Assembly: GCF_011694815.1 (NCBI RefSeq) | Contig: NZ_CP050177.1 | Location: 2,717,001 to 2,781,000, forward strand | Source: Streptomyces liangshanensis | Lineage (GTDB): Bacteria > Actinomycetota > Actinomycetes > Streptomycetales > Streptomycetaceae | DNA: 64,000 bases | Direction: 5' to 3' | Shown: positions 35,323 through 44,917 of the stretch, one piece after another | Position numbering within the stretch: the stretch's first letter is position 1 | Layout: each line of letters starts with the position of its first letter | Notes under the pieces: model-generated | Told to the model about the DNA's origin: nothing | What the model saw: the letters and a program-made list of their open reading frames with translations, nothing else | The model's database searches: none | Position numbers and translations under genes: made by a program

Positions 35323-36765
35323 ATGAACGCACAGGACGACCAGGACACACCGGACCCGCAGGCACCGGACCCCGCCGACCCCGCCGAGTACCGCGTCGAG
35401 CACGACTCGATGGGTGAGGTACGGGTCCCGGCCCACGCCAAATGGCGGGCCCAGACGCAGCGCGCCGTGGAGAACTTCCCCATCTCGGGCCAGCGGCTGG
35501 AGCACGCGCACATCGCCGCCCTCGCCCTGGTCAAGGCCGCCGCCGCCCGGGTGAACGCCGAGCTCGGGGTGATCGGCGAGGACGCCGCCGAGGCGATCCG
35601 GGGCGCGGCGGCCGAGGTCGTCCAGGGCCGCTGGGACGAGCACTTCCCGGTGGACGTCTTCCAGACCGGCTCCGGCACCTCCTCGAACATGAACATGAAC
35701 GAGGTGCTCGCGACGCTGGCCACCGAGCGGTTGGGCCGCCCCGTCCACCCGAACGACCACGTCAACGCCTCGCAGTCGTCCAACGACGTCTTCCCCTCCA
35801 GCATCCACATCGCCGCGACCGCCGCCGTCACCGGCGAGCTGATCCCGGCCCTGGAGCACCTCGCGGTCTCCCTGGAGCGCAAGGCGGACGAGTTCGCGAC
35901 GGTCGTGAAGTCGGGCCGTACGCACCTGATGGACGCCACCCCCGTCACCCTCGGCCAGGAGTTCGGCGGCTACGCGGCCCAGATCCGGTACGCCGTGGAG
36001 CGCCTCGCCGCCTCGCTGCCGCGCCTGGCCGAGCTGCCCCTGGGCGGTACGGCGGTGGGCACCGGCATCAACACGCCGCCCGGCTTCTCCGCCGCCGTCA
36101 TCGCCGAGGTAGCCCGCGCGACCGGCCTGCCGCTCACCGAGGCCCGCAACCACTTCGAGGCGCAGGGCGCGCGCGACGGGCTGGTGGAGACCTCGGGCCA
36201 GCTCCGTACCCTCGGCGTGTCCCTCACCAAGATCGCCAACGACCTGCGCTGGATGGCCTCGGGCCCCCGTACCGGCCTGGGCGAGATCTCCCTGCCCGAC
36301 CTCCAGCCCGGCTCCTCGATCATGCCCGGCAAGGTCAACCCGGTGATCCCGGAGGCCGTGCTGATGGTCGCGGCCCAGGTGACCGGGAACGACGCGACGG
36401 TCGCCGCGGCCGGGGCCGCCGGCAACTTCGAGCTGAACGTGATGCTCCCGGTGATCGGCAAGAACCTCCTGGAATCGGTACGGCTCCTCACCAACGTGTC
36501 CGTGCTGCTCGCGGACCGCACGGTCGACGGCGTCACGGCCCACGTCGAGCGGGCGCGCGCGTACGCCGAGTCGTCCCCGTCCGTCGTCACCCCGCTGAAC
36601 AAGTACATCGGGTACGAGGAGGCCGCGAAGGTCGTCAAGCGGTCGCTGGCCGAGCGGCGGACGATCCGTGAGGTCGTGCTGGACGCGGGGTACGTGGAGC
36701 GCGGTGACCTGACGCTGGAACAGTTGGACGAGGCGCTGGACGTCCTGCGCATGACGCGCCCGTGA
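35323..36765 (+). CDS. fumC: class II fumarate hydratase
   Basis: A 480-aa oxygen-stable, cluster-free fumarase of the aspartase/fumarase superfamily. The signature [10 protein letters not shown] is at about 330-339. The substrate-site motif [12 protein letters not shown] and [16 protein letters not shown] (about 198-213, with the catalytic-region His) are present. The first ~22 residues are a Pro/Asp-rich extension. GACAGGAGGT precedes the ATG. It has its own probable promoter or reads through from the class I gene. Having both fumarase classes side by side gives iron- or oxygen-dependent backup, by inference. Confidence 0.96.
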   Translation: MNAQDDQDTPDPQAPDPADPAEYRVEHDSMGEVRVPAHAKWRAQTQRAVENFPISGQRLEHAHIAALALVKAAAARVNAELGVIGEDAAEAIRGAAAEVVQGRWDEHFPVDVFQTGSGTSSNMNMNEVLATLATERLGRPVHPNDHVNASQSSNDVFPSSIHIAATAAVTGELIPALEHLAVSLERKADEFATVVKSGRTHLMDATPVTLGQEFGGYAAQIRYAVERLAASLPRLAELPLGGTAVGTGINTPPGFSAAVIAEVARATGLPLTEARNHFEAQGARDGLVETSGQLRTLGVSLTKIANDLRWMASGPRTGLGEISLPDLQPGSSIMPGKVNPVIPEAVLMVAAQVTGNDATVAAAGAAGNFELNVMLPVIGKNLLESVRLLTNVSVLLADRTVDGVTAHVERARAYAESSPSVVTPLNKYIGYEEAAKVVKRSLAERRTIREVVLDAGYVERGDLTLEQLDEALDVLRMTRP

Positions 36766-36821
36766 TCCGAACCGTGACCGGGCGTCCTGGTCGCGCTCCC
36801 ACCCCGACCGGCCGTCAGGTC

Positions 36822-36827
36822 TAAGCT
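36822..36827 (+). promoter_or_regulatory. -10 box TAAGCT of a leaderless-type start
   Basis: TAAGCT ends 6 nt before ATG 36834. There is no Shine-Dalgarno. Confidence 0.45.
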
Positions 36828-36833
36828 CTGCCC

Positions 36834-37544
36834 ATGACAGACACGGCAACGATCGGGCGTTGGGCGCCCGGCACCCAGATCCTGTGGCGGTACCGGCAGA
36901 ACGCCGCGGACCACGTCCACATCTGCCGCCCTGTCACGGTCGTCCAGGACACCGACGAGCTGCTCGCGGCCTGGCTGGCGCCCGGTACGCCGTGTGTGAA
37001 GCCGGTCCTCTCCGACGGCACACCCGTCCACCACGAGCCGCTGTCCACCCGCTACACGAAGCCGCGCACGGTGGTGCGCGACCGGTGGTACGGCATGGGC
37101 GTGCTCAAGCTGGCCCGCCCCGGGGACCCCTGGTCGGTGTGGCTGTGGTGGGAGCGGGGCTGGCGGTTCCAGAGCTGGTACGTGAACCTGGAGGAGCCGC
37201 GCACCCGCTGGGCCGGGGGCGTCGACTCGGAGGACCACTTCCTGGACATCGACGTCTATCCGGACCGTACGTGGCGGTGGCGCGACGAGGACGAGTTCGC
37301 CCAGGCGCAGCAGGACGGCCTGATGGATCCCGGCCAGGCGCGCCGGGTCCGGGAGGCCGGGCGGGCGGCGCTGGAGCTGATCGGCGCCTGGGGCACCCCG
37401 TTCAAGGACGGGTGGGAGCACTGGCGCCCCGACCCGGCGTGGCAGGTCCCCGAGCTGCCCGCGGACTGGGACCGTCCGCCGGCCCCGGCGTGGGCCGAGC
37501 GGGAGCAGTTGAGGACCGGGGCCGCCGACCGGGACGCGCGGTGA
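36834..37544 (+). CDS. DUF402 protein (FomD/YgaC-like)
   Basis: A 236-aa soluble protein. The middle (about 75-165; WYGMGVLKLARPG, WSVWLWWERGWRFQSWYVNLEEP, DHFLDIDVYPDRTWRWRDEDEF) matches the DUF402 beta-barrel, whose studied members hydrolyse nucleoside tri- or diphosphates or cytidylyl-phosphonates. The Trp/Asp/Glu clusters that bind metal and phosphate are present. The acidic tail is variable. The start at ATG 36834 with a TAAGCT box 6 nt upstream fits a leaderless mRNA. Precise substrate unknown. Confidence 0.85.
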   Translation: MTDTATIGRWAPGTQILWRYRQNAADHVHICRPVTVVQDTDELLAAWLAPGTPCVKPVLSDGTPVHHEPLSTRYTKPRTVVRDRWYGMGVLKLARPGDPWSVWLWWERGWRFQSWYVNLEEPRTRWAGGVDSEDHFLDIDVYPDRTWRWRDEDEFAQAQQDGLMDPGQARRVREAGRAALELIGAWGTPFKDGWEHWRPDPAWQVPELPADWDRPPAPAWAEREQLRTGAADRDAR

Positions 37545-38070
37545 GCGTCCCCGGCGCGGACCGGCGGCAAGGGCGGATTCCGGCCCGATCGCGGGGCCGG
37601 GCAGCCGCCCGATCGCGGGGCTGGGCAGCCGCCCGCACAGGTCCCGGGCGCCCGCCGCGCACGGGTCGTCAACTTCCGGCGGGGCACGGCCGATCCCGGC
37701 CCCCGACCGCACCCCGCCCCGGCGCCCCGGTGGTGATCGACGCCCCCGACGGAGTGAATCTCCGGCGGAAGCCGGAGGAGCGGATCCGCATCGTCCACGC
37801 TGGGTCCGTGGCCCCGGCCGGGCAGCTGGGCGGCTTCCGGGGGCGCGGCCGCACCGAGACCCCGGGTAACTCACCCCCCTACCGCTGGAGTGACCAATTC
37901 CGGTCCGTGGATCGCGCTTTTCCGCATCTGGCCCCATGAGACTCTTGTTACGACCACAGGCTTCAAACGTAGGATCGTCCTCCGCGAGGCAGCACCCGCT
38001 CAACGGTTCCGCGGAGCGCGACCTGACCGCACGTCATCACGACCGCACATCACTACGAGGGGATGGAGCC
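37545..38070. other. 526-bp intergenic region with a tandem 24-mer and a possible promoter
   Basis: No convincing gene. It holds the 24-bp tandem duplication at 37584-37631 and, near the end, TTGTTA (37945-37950) with TAGGAT (37970-37975), spacing 19, a possible promoter for the phosphatase unit. Confidence 0.5.
37584..37631. repeat. 24-bp tandem duplication
   Basis: CCCGATCGCGGGGCCGGGCAG plus CCG occurs at 37584-37607 and, with one C-to-T change, at 37608-37631. The GATC core sits within a CCCGATCGCGGG near-palindrome. Confidence 0.8.
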
Positions 38071-38205
38071 ATGTGTGTCGGGCATCGCTCCGTCCGGTCG
38101 TACGCGCACGAACCACGAGCCGATCCACGAAGATCGACCGGACAGGACCCAGTCGAAGCGATCGCATCGCACCACCGGCCCGGACGGACGGAATCCCACG
38201 CGTGA
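38071..38205 (+). CDS. possible leader peptide overlapping the phosphatase start
   Basis: A 44-aa frame beginning ATGTGTGTC with GAGGGG 8 nt upstream, a better ribosome binding site than that of the phosphatase itself. Its TGA overlaps the phosphatase GTG (GTGA, 38202-38205). Wobble GC is only about two-thirds, lower than a normal gene here, and the peptide (Arg/His/Ser-rich) is not recognisable. Its value may be translational coupling. Alternatively the phosphatase starts in frame at GTG 38073 and this frame is spurious. Confidence 0.3.
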   Translation: MCVGHRSVRSYAHEPRADPRRSTGQDPVEAIASHHRPGRTESHA

Positions 38206-40100
38206 CGGAGCATCCCACCTCCCACGAAGGCCGGCAGCCCCTGGTTGCCAGGCCGCAGGAACGCGCGCGGCCGCGGCAGGAGGCGGCGGCGGGAGCCGCC
38301 GCCGTGCCGGGACCCGCGCTGCCCCCCACGACGCCGCTCGACCCCACGGGGACCGCGCGGCGCGAGGGCGACCGGCTGCGCTTCGTGGGAGCGGCCACCC
38401 GCCGGATCGCCCGCGGCATAGACCTGGACGAGATCGTCCTCGGCCTGTGCCGGGCGACGGTGCCCACCTTCTCCGACGCGATACTCGTCTATCTGCGTGA
38501 TCCGCTGCCCGTCGGCGACGAGCGCCCGATCTCGCCGTTCGTCCTGCGGCTGCGCCGCACGGACCGGCTGCGCCTCACCGACGGCCGCATCGACTCCGAG
38601 GGGACCTTCCTCGGCGGGATCCCGGACCGGATCGCCGAGGGCGACCTGCTGCCGGTCCTGGACCCGCAGTCCGACGCCCTGCCCGCGGCCGAGCTGTGCG
38701 AGGTGCTGTCGGGCGGCGCGCTGTCCGAGGTGCTGCGCGGGGTCCGCCCGGTCTTCGGCGACTCCGCGGCGGCCAGGGCGGCGCTGCCGGAGCTGCTGGG
38801 CGCCGACCGGACCGTACCGACCGGGCACCGCGCGATCCTCGCGCCGCTGCGCGGGCGGCGGCGGGTCATCGGGGCCGCGGTGTTCCTGCGCAGACCCGAC
38901 CGGGCGGCGTTCGAACCGAACGACCTGCTGGTCGCCGCGCAGCTCGCCACGCACACGGCGCTGGGCATCGACAAGGCGGTGCTGTACGGGCGCGAGGCCT
39001 ACATCGCGGACGAGCTCCAGCGCACGATGCTCCCGGAGAACCTGCCGCAGCCGACCGGCGTACGGCTCGCCTCCCGCTACCTGCCCGCCGCCGAGACGGC
39101 CCGGGTCGGCGGCGACTGGTACGACGCCATCCCGCTGCCCGGCAGCCGGGTGGCGCTGGTCGTCGGTGACGTCATGGGCCACTCCATGACGTCCGCCGCG
39201 ATCATGGGGCAGCTCCGGACGACGGCGCAGACCCTCGCGGGGCTCGACCTGCCGCCGCAGGAGGTGCTGCACCACCTGGACGAGCAGGCGCAGCGGCTGG
39301 GCACGGACCGGATGGCGACGTGCCTGTACGCGGTGTACGACCCGGTCTCGCACCGGATCACGATCGCCAACGCCGGCCACCCGCCGCCCATACTGCTGCA
39401 CCTGGGCGGCCGGGCCGAGGTCCTGCGGGTGCCGCCGGGCGCGCCGATCGGGGTCGGCGGTGTCGACTTCGAGGCCGTCGAGCTGGACGCGCCGGCCGGT
39501 GCGACGCTGCTCCTCTACACGGACGGGCTGGTCGAGTCCCGGCTGCGGGACGTCTGGACCGGCATCGAGCAGCTGCGGGAGCGGCTGGCGGCGACGGCCC
39601 AGCTGACCGGGCCCGACCACGCCCCGCCCCTGGAGGCGCTCTGCGACGACGTGCTCGACGTGCTCGGGCCGGGCGACCGGGACGACGACATCGCGCTGCT
39701 CGCGGCCCGCTTCGACGGGATCGCGCCGAGCGACGTCGCGTACTGGTTCCTGGAGCCGGAGGACGCGGCGCCGGGGCGGGCGAGGCGGCTCGCGCGGCGG
39801 GCGCTGGCGCGCTGGGACCTGGAGGAGCTGAGCGACTCGGTCGAGCTGCTGATCAGCGAGGTCGTGACCAACGCGGTGCGGTACGCGGAGAGACCGGTGA
39901 CGCTGCGGTTGCTCCGTACGGACGTACTGCGGTGCGAGGTCGGGGACGACTCTCCGCAGCTGCCCCGGCAGCGGCGGGCCCGGGACACCGACGAGGGCGG
40001 CCGGGGACTGTTCCTGGTCAACCGCCTGGCGCGGCGCTGGGGGGCGACCCGGTTGTCGACCGGCAAGGTCGTGTGGTTCGAGATCGCGACGGGTCCCTGA
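38202..40100 (+). CDS. GAF-SpoIIE phosphatase with C-terminal HATPase domain
   Basis: A 632-aa signalling protein. After a variable Pro/Ala N-terminus comes a GAF-like domain (about 50-260), then a PP2C/SpoIIE phosphatase (about 285-500; GGDWYDAIPLPGSRVALVVGDVMG carries metal Asp residues) and an RsbW-like GHKL ATPase (about 515-630; SEVVTNAVRYAERP, DTDEGGRGLFLV). It is expected to act on anti-anti-sigma phosphoproteins. The start is ambiguous: GTG 38202 has little Shine-Dalgarno of its own but overlaps a small upstream frame; GTG 38073 in the same frame would add 43 residues. The architecture parallels the protein at 2712-5270. Confidence 0.9.
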   Translation: MTEHPTSHEGRQPLVARPQERARPRQEAAAGAAAVPGPALPPTTPLDPTGTARREGDRLRFVGAATRRIARGIDLDEIVLGLCRATVPTFSDAILVYLRDPLPVGDERPISPFVLRLRRTDRLRLTDGRIDSEGTFLGGIPDRIAEGDLLPVLDPQSDALPAAELCEVLSGGALSEVLRGVRPVFGDSAAARAALPELLGADRTVPTGHRAILAPLRGRRRVIGAAVFLRRPDRAAFEPNDLLVAAQLATHTALGIDKAVLYGREAYIADELQRTMLPENLPQPTGVRLASRYLPAAETARVGGDWYDAIPLPGSRVALVVGDVMGHSMTSAAIMGQLRTTAQTLAGLDLPPQEVLHHLDEQAQRLGTDRMATCLYAVYDPVSHRITIANAGHPPPILLHLGGRAEVLRVPPGAPIGVGGVDFEAVELDAPAGATLLLYTDGLVESRLRDVWTGIEQLRERLAATAQLTGPDHAPPLEALCDDVLDVLGPGDRDDDIALLAARFDGIAPSDVAYWFLEPEDAAPGRARRLARRALARWDLEELSDSVELLISEVVTNAVRYAERPVTLRLLRTDVLRCEVGDDSPQLPRQRRARDTDEGGRGLFLVNRLARRWGATRLSTGKVVWFEIATGP

Positions 40101-40297
40101 GGCCGCGGCGGGACGGGCGGGAGCGGGACAGCGATATATCGGGCGAAACGGTCGATGGAGCGCTCGGGTGGGCAATAGGGGACAAATGTTGCCGACGGGG
40201 TGTCGCGGAGGTTCACTGGGGCAGGCGGCCGATGTGACCGCTGCCATGTCCGAGGTCACCCCGGCCCCCCGGGCCCTCTATCGACGGGAGGACGCTC

Positions 40298-41761
40298 GTG
40301 TCCGAGTCATCTCCTCAGACTCCTTTCACGACCAACAACGTCGGCATCCCGGTGGAGAGCGACGAGCACTCGCTCACCGTCGGCTCCGACGGCCCGATCC
40401 TGATGCAGGACCACTACCTCATCGAGAAGATGGCCCAGTTCAACCGTGAACGGGTCCCCGAGCGGGTGGTCCACGCCAAGGGTGCGGGCGCGTACGGCTT
40501 CTTCGAAGTGACGAACGACGTCAGCCAGTTCACCAAGGCGGACCTGTTCCAGCCCGGCCGGCGGACGGACATGCTCGCCCGCTTCTCGACGGTCGCCGGC
40601 GAGCTCGGCTCGCCCGACACCTGGCGCGACCCCCGCGGCTTCGCACTGAAGTTCTACACGGAGCACGGCAACTACGACATGGTCGGCAACAACACGCCGG
40701 TCTTCTTCGTGCGCGACCCCATCAAGTTCCAGGACTTCATCCACTCGCAGAAGCGCCACCCGGCCACCGGGCTGCGCAACAACGACATGCAGTGGGACTT
40801 CTGGACCCTGTCCCCCGAGACGGCGCACCAGGTGACCTGGCTGATGGGCGACCGGGGCATCCCCAAGTCGTTCCGCCACATGAACGGGTACAGCTCGCAC
40901 ACGTACATGTGGATCAACGGCGCGGGCGAGCGCTTCTGGGTGAAGTACCACTTCAAGACCGACCAGGGCATCGACTACCTCTCCCAGGCCGACGCGGACC
41001 GGATGGCGGGCTCCGACGCCGACCACCACCGCCGCGACCTGTACGAGGCGATCGCCTCGGGCGACGCGCCGACGTGGACCCTCAAGGTCCAGGTCATGCC
41101 GTTCGACGACGCGGCGGACTACCGCTTCAACCCGTTCGACCTGACCAAGGTGTGGCCGCACGCGGACTACCCCCTGATCGACGTCGGCCGGATGACGCTC
41201 GACCGGAACCCGGACAACTTCTTCGTCCACATCGAGCAGGCCGCCTTCGAGCCGTCGAACCTGGTGCCGGGCATCGGCCCCTCCCCGGACAAGATGCTGC
41301 TCGGCCGGCTCTTCTCGTACCCGGACACGCACCGGTACCGGATCGGCCCGAACTACACGCAGCTGCCGCCCAACCGGGCCCGCTCGCAGGTGCACTCGTA
41401 CTCCAAGGACGGCCCGATGCGGTACGAGGCGTCCGACGCCGCCATGCCGTACGCGCCGAACTCGTACGGCGGCCCCGCGGCCGACCCGGCGCGCTTCGGC
41501 GGTCCGGCGGGCTGGGCCTCGGCGGGCGACATGGTGCGCGAGGCGTACAAGCTGCACAGCGAGGACGACGACTGGGGCCAGGCGGGCACCCAGGTCCGCC
41601 AGGTGCTGGACGACGCGCAGCGCGACCGGCTGGTGTCGAACGTGGCCGGGCACCTGACGCAGGGCGTGTCCCGGCCGGTGCTGGACCGGGCGCTCCAGTA
41701 CTGGCGCAACATCGACAAGAACGTGGGCGACCGGATCGCCCACAAGGTCAACGGCGGCTGA
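40298..41761 (+). CDS. katA: monofunctional haem catalase
   Basis: A 487-aa small-subunit, clade 3-type catalase that dismutates hydrogen peroxide. The distal His59 ([11 protein letters not shown]), distal Asn132 ([12 protein letters not shown]) and proximal haem ligand Tyr341 ([14 protein letters not shown]) are all present. No signal peptide. GGGAGG lies 8 nt before the GTG start. Its own promoter should lie in 40101-40297, where AT-rich GATATATCG (40133-40141) stands out. No CatR/FurA-type gene is adjacent. It shares a perfect bidirectional hairpin with the convergent PBP gene and, with ahpCD 2.6 kb away, forms a peroxide-defence neighbourhood. Confidence 0.96.
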   Translation: MSESSPQTPFTTNNVGIPVESDEHSLTVGSDGPILMQDHYLIEKMAQFNRERVPERVVHAKGAGAYGFFEVTNDVSQFTKADLFQPGRRTDMLARFSTVAGELGSPDTWRDPRGFALKFYTEHGNYDMVGNNTPVFFVRDPIKFQDFIHSQKRHPATGLRNNDMQWDFWTLSPETAHQVTWLMGDRGIPKSFRHMNGYSSHTYMWINGAGERFWVKYHFKTDQGIDYLSQADADRMAGSDADHHRRDLYEAIASGDAPTWTLKVQVMPFDDAADYRFNPFDLTKVWPHADYPLIDVGRMTLDRNPDNFFVHIEQAAFEPSNLVPGIGPSPDKMLLGRLFSYPDTHRYRIGPNYTQLPPNRARSQVHSYSKDGPMRYEASDAAMPYAPNSYGGPAADPARFGGPAGWASAGDMVREAYKLHSEDDDWGQAGTQVRQVLDDAQRDRLVSNVAGHLTQGVSRPVLDRALQYWRNIDKNVGDRIAHKVNGG

Positions 41762-41766
41762 CGGGT

Positions 41767-41822
41767 CGCGCGCACGGGAGCGGGGCGGGCCTTCGAAGGC
41801 CCGCCCCGCTCCCGTGCGCGCG
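41767..41822. terminator. 56-bp perfect palindrome between katA and the PBP gene
   Basis: Two 28-nt arms with no spacer centre on TTCGAA (41792-41797). No mismatch. It ends katA and the convergent PBP gene and is the longest perfect inverted repeat seen in the window. Confidence 0.85.
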
Positions 41823-41837
41823 GTGATCGCGGGACGG

Positions 41838-44066
41838 TCAGCCGCGCGGCGCGTCCGGCGGCCCGAACGGGTCGAAGGACTCGTCCGGCGGCGTGATGGG
41901 CGTCGTGATCGGCGGGGACTGGGTCGGGGTCTCCGACGGGCTCTCGGTAGGCGGCGGGGGCGGGGTGGTCGGGGTCTGCGTCGGGGGCTCCGGCGGCTTC
42001 GTGGAGTGGCTGGGCGTCGGGGTCGTGACGGTCGGCGTCGGCGTGGACAGGGTCGGCGTGGGGGTCGGCGTCGGCTTCTCCCGTACCGGCTTCTTGTAGT
42101 CCAGGTCGAACGCCGCGTCCGAGCCGCCGTTCAGCGCGGCCAGGGTGTAGTCCGCCCAGATGCGGGCGGGGAAGCCACCACCGTTGGCGCGGCCCGAGTT
42201 GGCCGTACCGGTCAGGGTGACCTGGGTGCCGCCCTTGGGTGACTCGCCGAACAGCGCCACCGCCGTGGTGAGTTGCGGGGTGTACGCGACGAACCACGCC
42301 GACTTGTTGTTCTCCGAGGTGCCGGTCTTGCCCGCCGCCTGGTACGCGTCGGTCCTGGCCGCGCTGCCCGAGCCGTTGGCGACCACGCCCTGGAGGACAT
42401 GGGTCACGGTGTCCGCCGTCTGGCGGCTGAGGACCTGCTTGCCGATCGGGTCCGGCAGCTTGACCAGGTTGTTCTTGTGCTCGGCCGACTTGAGGATGGC
42501 CGGTGTGACCTTCCTGCCGTGGTTGTCGAGCGTCGCGTAGACACCCGCCATGTCCCACGTGGAGGCGTCCATCGTGCCCAGCGAGATCGCGGGGCGCTCG
42601 GGGAAGCTGTTCGCGACGTCCGTCATGCCGAGGTCCAGCGCGGTCTGCTTCACCTTGGCGGGGCCGACGTCCACGACCATCTGCGCGAAGACGGAGTTGA
42701 TGGAGTCGCTCATCGCCTTCTGGACGTCGACGGGCCCGTAGCTGTGGTTGTCCTCGTTCTCCGGGGCGAACGGCGTGTCACTGCCCTTGACGGGGCGCTT
42801 GCTGGTGCCGTCGTAGATCGTCCCGGTGTCGATCGTCTTGCCGTCCTGCGTCTTCGCGCCGTTCTCCAGCGCGGACGCGAGCACGACCGGCTTGAACGTG
42901 GAGGCCGGCTGGTAGTCCTGACGGGTGGCGTTGGATATCCAGTGCTCGGTCGCGCCCACGCCGCCGTAGAGCGCGAGCACCTTCCCGGTCTTCGGGTCGA
43001 CGGACGTCGCGCCCGCCTGGACCGTGGCGTCGGTCTTGTTCTTCTTGCGGTCGATCTTGGCCTCGAGCTGCTCGTCGACCGACTTCACCAGCTCCCGCTG
43101 CTTCTTCCGGTCGATGTTGAGCGTGATCGTCCAGCCGCCCGCGTCGATCCGCTCCTTGTCGACGCCCTGGCGGACCAGTTCATCGTTCGCCGCCTGGACC
43201 AGGTACCCGGTCTGCCCCTCCATGCCGGGCGCGGCCTTCGGCTCGTGCGGTACGGGGAACTTGAGGCCCGCGCGGACGGACGGGTCCAGCCAGTGCTGCC
43301 CGACCATGTTGTCGAGGACGTAGTTCCAGCGGGCCGTCACCAGCTTCTTGCCGAGCGGCGTGGCCTCGGCCCAGTCGTACTGGCTGGGGGCCTGGAGCAG
43401 CGCCGCGAGGTACGCGCCCTGCGCGACGTTCAGCTTGGCGGCGTCGATGCCGTAGTACGCCTGCGCGGCGGCCTGGATCCCGTACGCGGTGCGCCCGTAG
43501 TAGCTGGTGTTGATGTAGCCGGCGAGGATGTCGTTCTTGCTCAGCTTGCGGTCCACCTTCAAGGAGATGACCAGCTCCTTGAGCTTCCGCGAGACCGTCT
43601 GGTCCTGGGTGAGGTAGTAGTTCTTGACGTACTGCTGGGTGATCGTCGAGCCGCCCTGCTTGCCCTTGCCGGACAGCGTGTTGATCAGTCCCCGGGCCGT
43701 GCCCCTGAAGTCGACGCCCGCGTCCTGGTAGAAGCTCTTGTTCTCGGCGGCGACGAAGGTCCGCTGGACCGGCTGCGGGATCTCCTCCAGCCCGACGATC
43801 TCGCGGTTGACCTCGCCGGTGCGGGCCAGGACCGTACCGTCGCTGTACTTGTACACGTTGCTCTGCATCTGGGCCTGCGCGTTGGCGTCCGGCACGGACA
43901 CGGTCAGGTACAGCACGACGAACGCGCCCATGGCGAGCAGGCAGAGGCCGAAGAACGTGCCGAGCATCTTCTTCCATGTGAAGAGCCGGCGTATGCCGCT
44001 CTTCCTCGGCTTGGGCGCCCGGCGGGTTCCGCGTTGCCGGGCCCGTCTCTCGTCAGCACGGCCCAT
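41838..44066 (-). CDS. class A penicillin-binding protein (glycosyltransferase-transpeptidase)
   Basis: A 742-aa bifunctional peptidoglycan synthase. It has a basic cytoplasmic tail, one membrane helix (about 35-58), a GT51 domain with catalytic Glu108 (AENKSFYQDAG) and GGSTITQQYVKN, then a transpeptidase with STFK (389-392), SIN (455-457) and KTG (580-582). The last ~75 residues are a Thr/Pro/Ser-rich tail (TPTPTPTL, TPTPTVTTPTPS), probably spanning the wall. The start at ATG 44066 was chosen (GGAG upstream); an ATG at 44093 would add nine residues without a ribosome binding site. It is divergent from ahpC. Confidence 0.95.
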   Translation of the reverse strand: MGRADERRARQRGTRRAPKPRKSGIRRLFTWKKMLGTFFGLCLLAMGAFVVLYLTVSVPDANAQAQMQSNVYKYSDGTVLARTGEVNREIVGLEEIPQPVQRTFVAAENKSFYQDAGVDFRGTARGLINTLSGKGKQGGSTITQQYVKNYYLTQDQTVSRKLKELVISLKVDRKLSKNDILAGYINTSYYGRTAYGIQAAAQAYYGIDAAKLNVAQGAYLAALLQAPSQYDWAEATPLGKKLVTARWNYVLDNMVGQHWLDPSVRAGLKFPVPHEPKAAPGMEGQTGYLVQAANDELVRQGVDKERIDAGGWTITLNIDRKKQRELVKSVDEQLEAKIDRKKNKTDATVQAGATSVDPKTGKVLALYGGVGATEHWISNATRQDYQPASTFKPVVLASALENGAKTQDGKTIDTGTIYDGTSKRPVKGSDTPFAPENEDNHSYGPVDVQKAMSDSINSVFAQMVVDVGPAKVKQTALDLGMTDVANSFPERPAISLGTMDASTWDMAGVYATLDNHGRKVTPAILKSAEHKNNLVKLPDPIGKQVLSRQTADTVTHVLQGVVANGSGSAARTDAYQAAGKTGTSENNKSAWFVAYTPQLTTAVALFGESPKGGTQVTLTGTANSGRANGGGFPARIWADYTLAALNGGSDAAFDLDYKKPVREKPTPTPTPTLSTPTPTVTTPTPSHSTKPPEPPTQTPTTPPPPPTESPSETPTQSPPITTPITPPDESFDPFGPPDAPRG

Positions 44067-44356
44067 CGTCGTGTCGCTCCGCTCCCGGATCATGTCGTTG
44101 ATCTTGTCGTTTCATCGGCTTTCGCCTGAATCAGCTCAGAAAGCTAACATCCGACCCTGTGACAAAGACCGTTGATCCATTCTTTTGGGACGTGAGAATC
44201 AGCACCCGTGTCACCGAAACCGACTCATGAGGGTTACGGAAGGTTGTGGAGCGTTTCCGTCTGTGTGCCCGCTGTGCCACCATCGGTGACGAAACGAAGC
44301 CCCCGGAAGCCCCGAAGGACTCCAAAAGGGACTTCCACCCCCCACAAGGAGTGCGT

Positions 44357-44911
44357 GTGCTCACTGTTGGTGACACGTTCCCGTCGTTCGAACTGACCGC
44401 TTGCGTCTCCCTGGAGAAGGGCGCGGAGTTCGAGGAGATCAATCACAAGACCTACGAGGGCAAGTGGAAGATCTTCTTCGCCTGGCCGAAGGACTTCACC
44501 TTCGTGTGCCCGACCGAGATCGCCGCCTTCGGCCGGCTGACCGGCGAGTTCGCCGACCGTGACGCGCAGGTGCTCGGGTTCTCGGGCGACTCCGAGTACG
44601 TGCACCACGCCTGGCGCAAGGACCACCCGGACCTGCGGGACCTGCCGTTCCCGATGCTGGCCGACTCCCGGCACGAGCTGATGCGCGACCTGGGCATCGA
44701 GGACGCGGAGGGCTTCGCGCGGCGCGCGGTGTTCGTCGTCGACCCGTCCGACGAGATCCAGTTCAGCATGGTGACGGCCGGCTCCGTGGGCCGTAACCCC
44801 AAGGAGGTGCTGCGGGTGCTCGACGCCCTCCAGACCGACGAACTGTGCCCCTGCAACTGGAACAAGGGCGACCGGACCCTCGACGCCGCCGCGCTCCTCT
44901 CGGGAGAGTGA
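44357..44911 (+). CDS. ahpC: alkyl hydroperoxide reductase / peroxiredoxin
   Basis: A 184-aa AhpC-type peroxiredoxin. The peroxidatic Cys is Cys51 in DFTFVCPTE. Cys164 and Cys166 (ELCPCNW) supply the resolving thiol. Streptomyces AhpC is reduced by AhpD rather than AhpF. The GTG start at 44357 has AGGAG 5 nt upstream; the in-frame upstream ATG at 44246 has no conserved sequence. ahpD follows after 6 nt. In S. coelicolor, from memory, oxyR is divergent from ahpC; here the divergent neighbour is the PBP gene, so the regulator is elsewhere or absent. Confidence 0.96.
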   Translation: MLTVGDTFPSFELTACVSLEKGAEFEEINHKTYEGKWKIFFAWPKDFTFVCPTEIAAFGRLTGEFADRDAQVLGFSGDSEYVHHAWRKDHPDLRDLPFPMLADSRHELMRDLGIEDAEGFARRAVFVVDPSDEIQFSMVTAGSVGRNPKEVLRVLDALQTDELCPCNWNKGDRTLDAAALLSGE

Positions 44912-44917
44912 TCCACC

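Noticed and set aside
44246..44356. AhpC extended to an upstream ATG
   Set aside because: The extra 37 residues are not like any peroxiredoxin, and AGGAG lies before GTG 44357.
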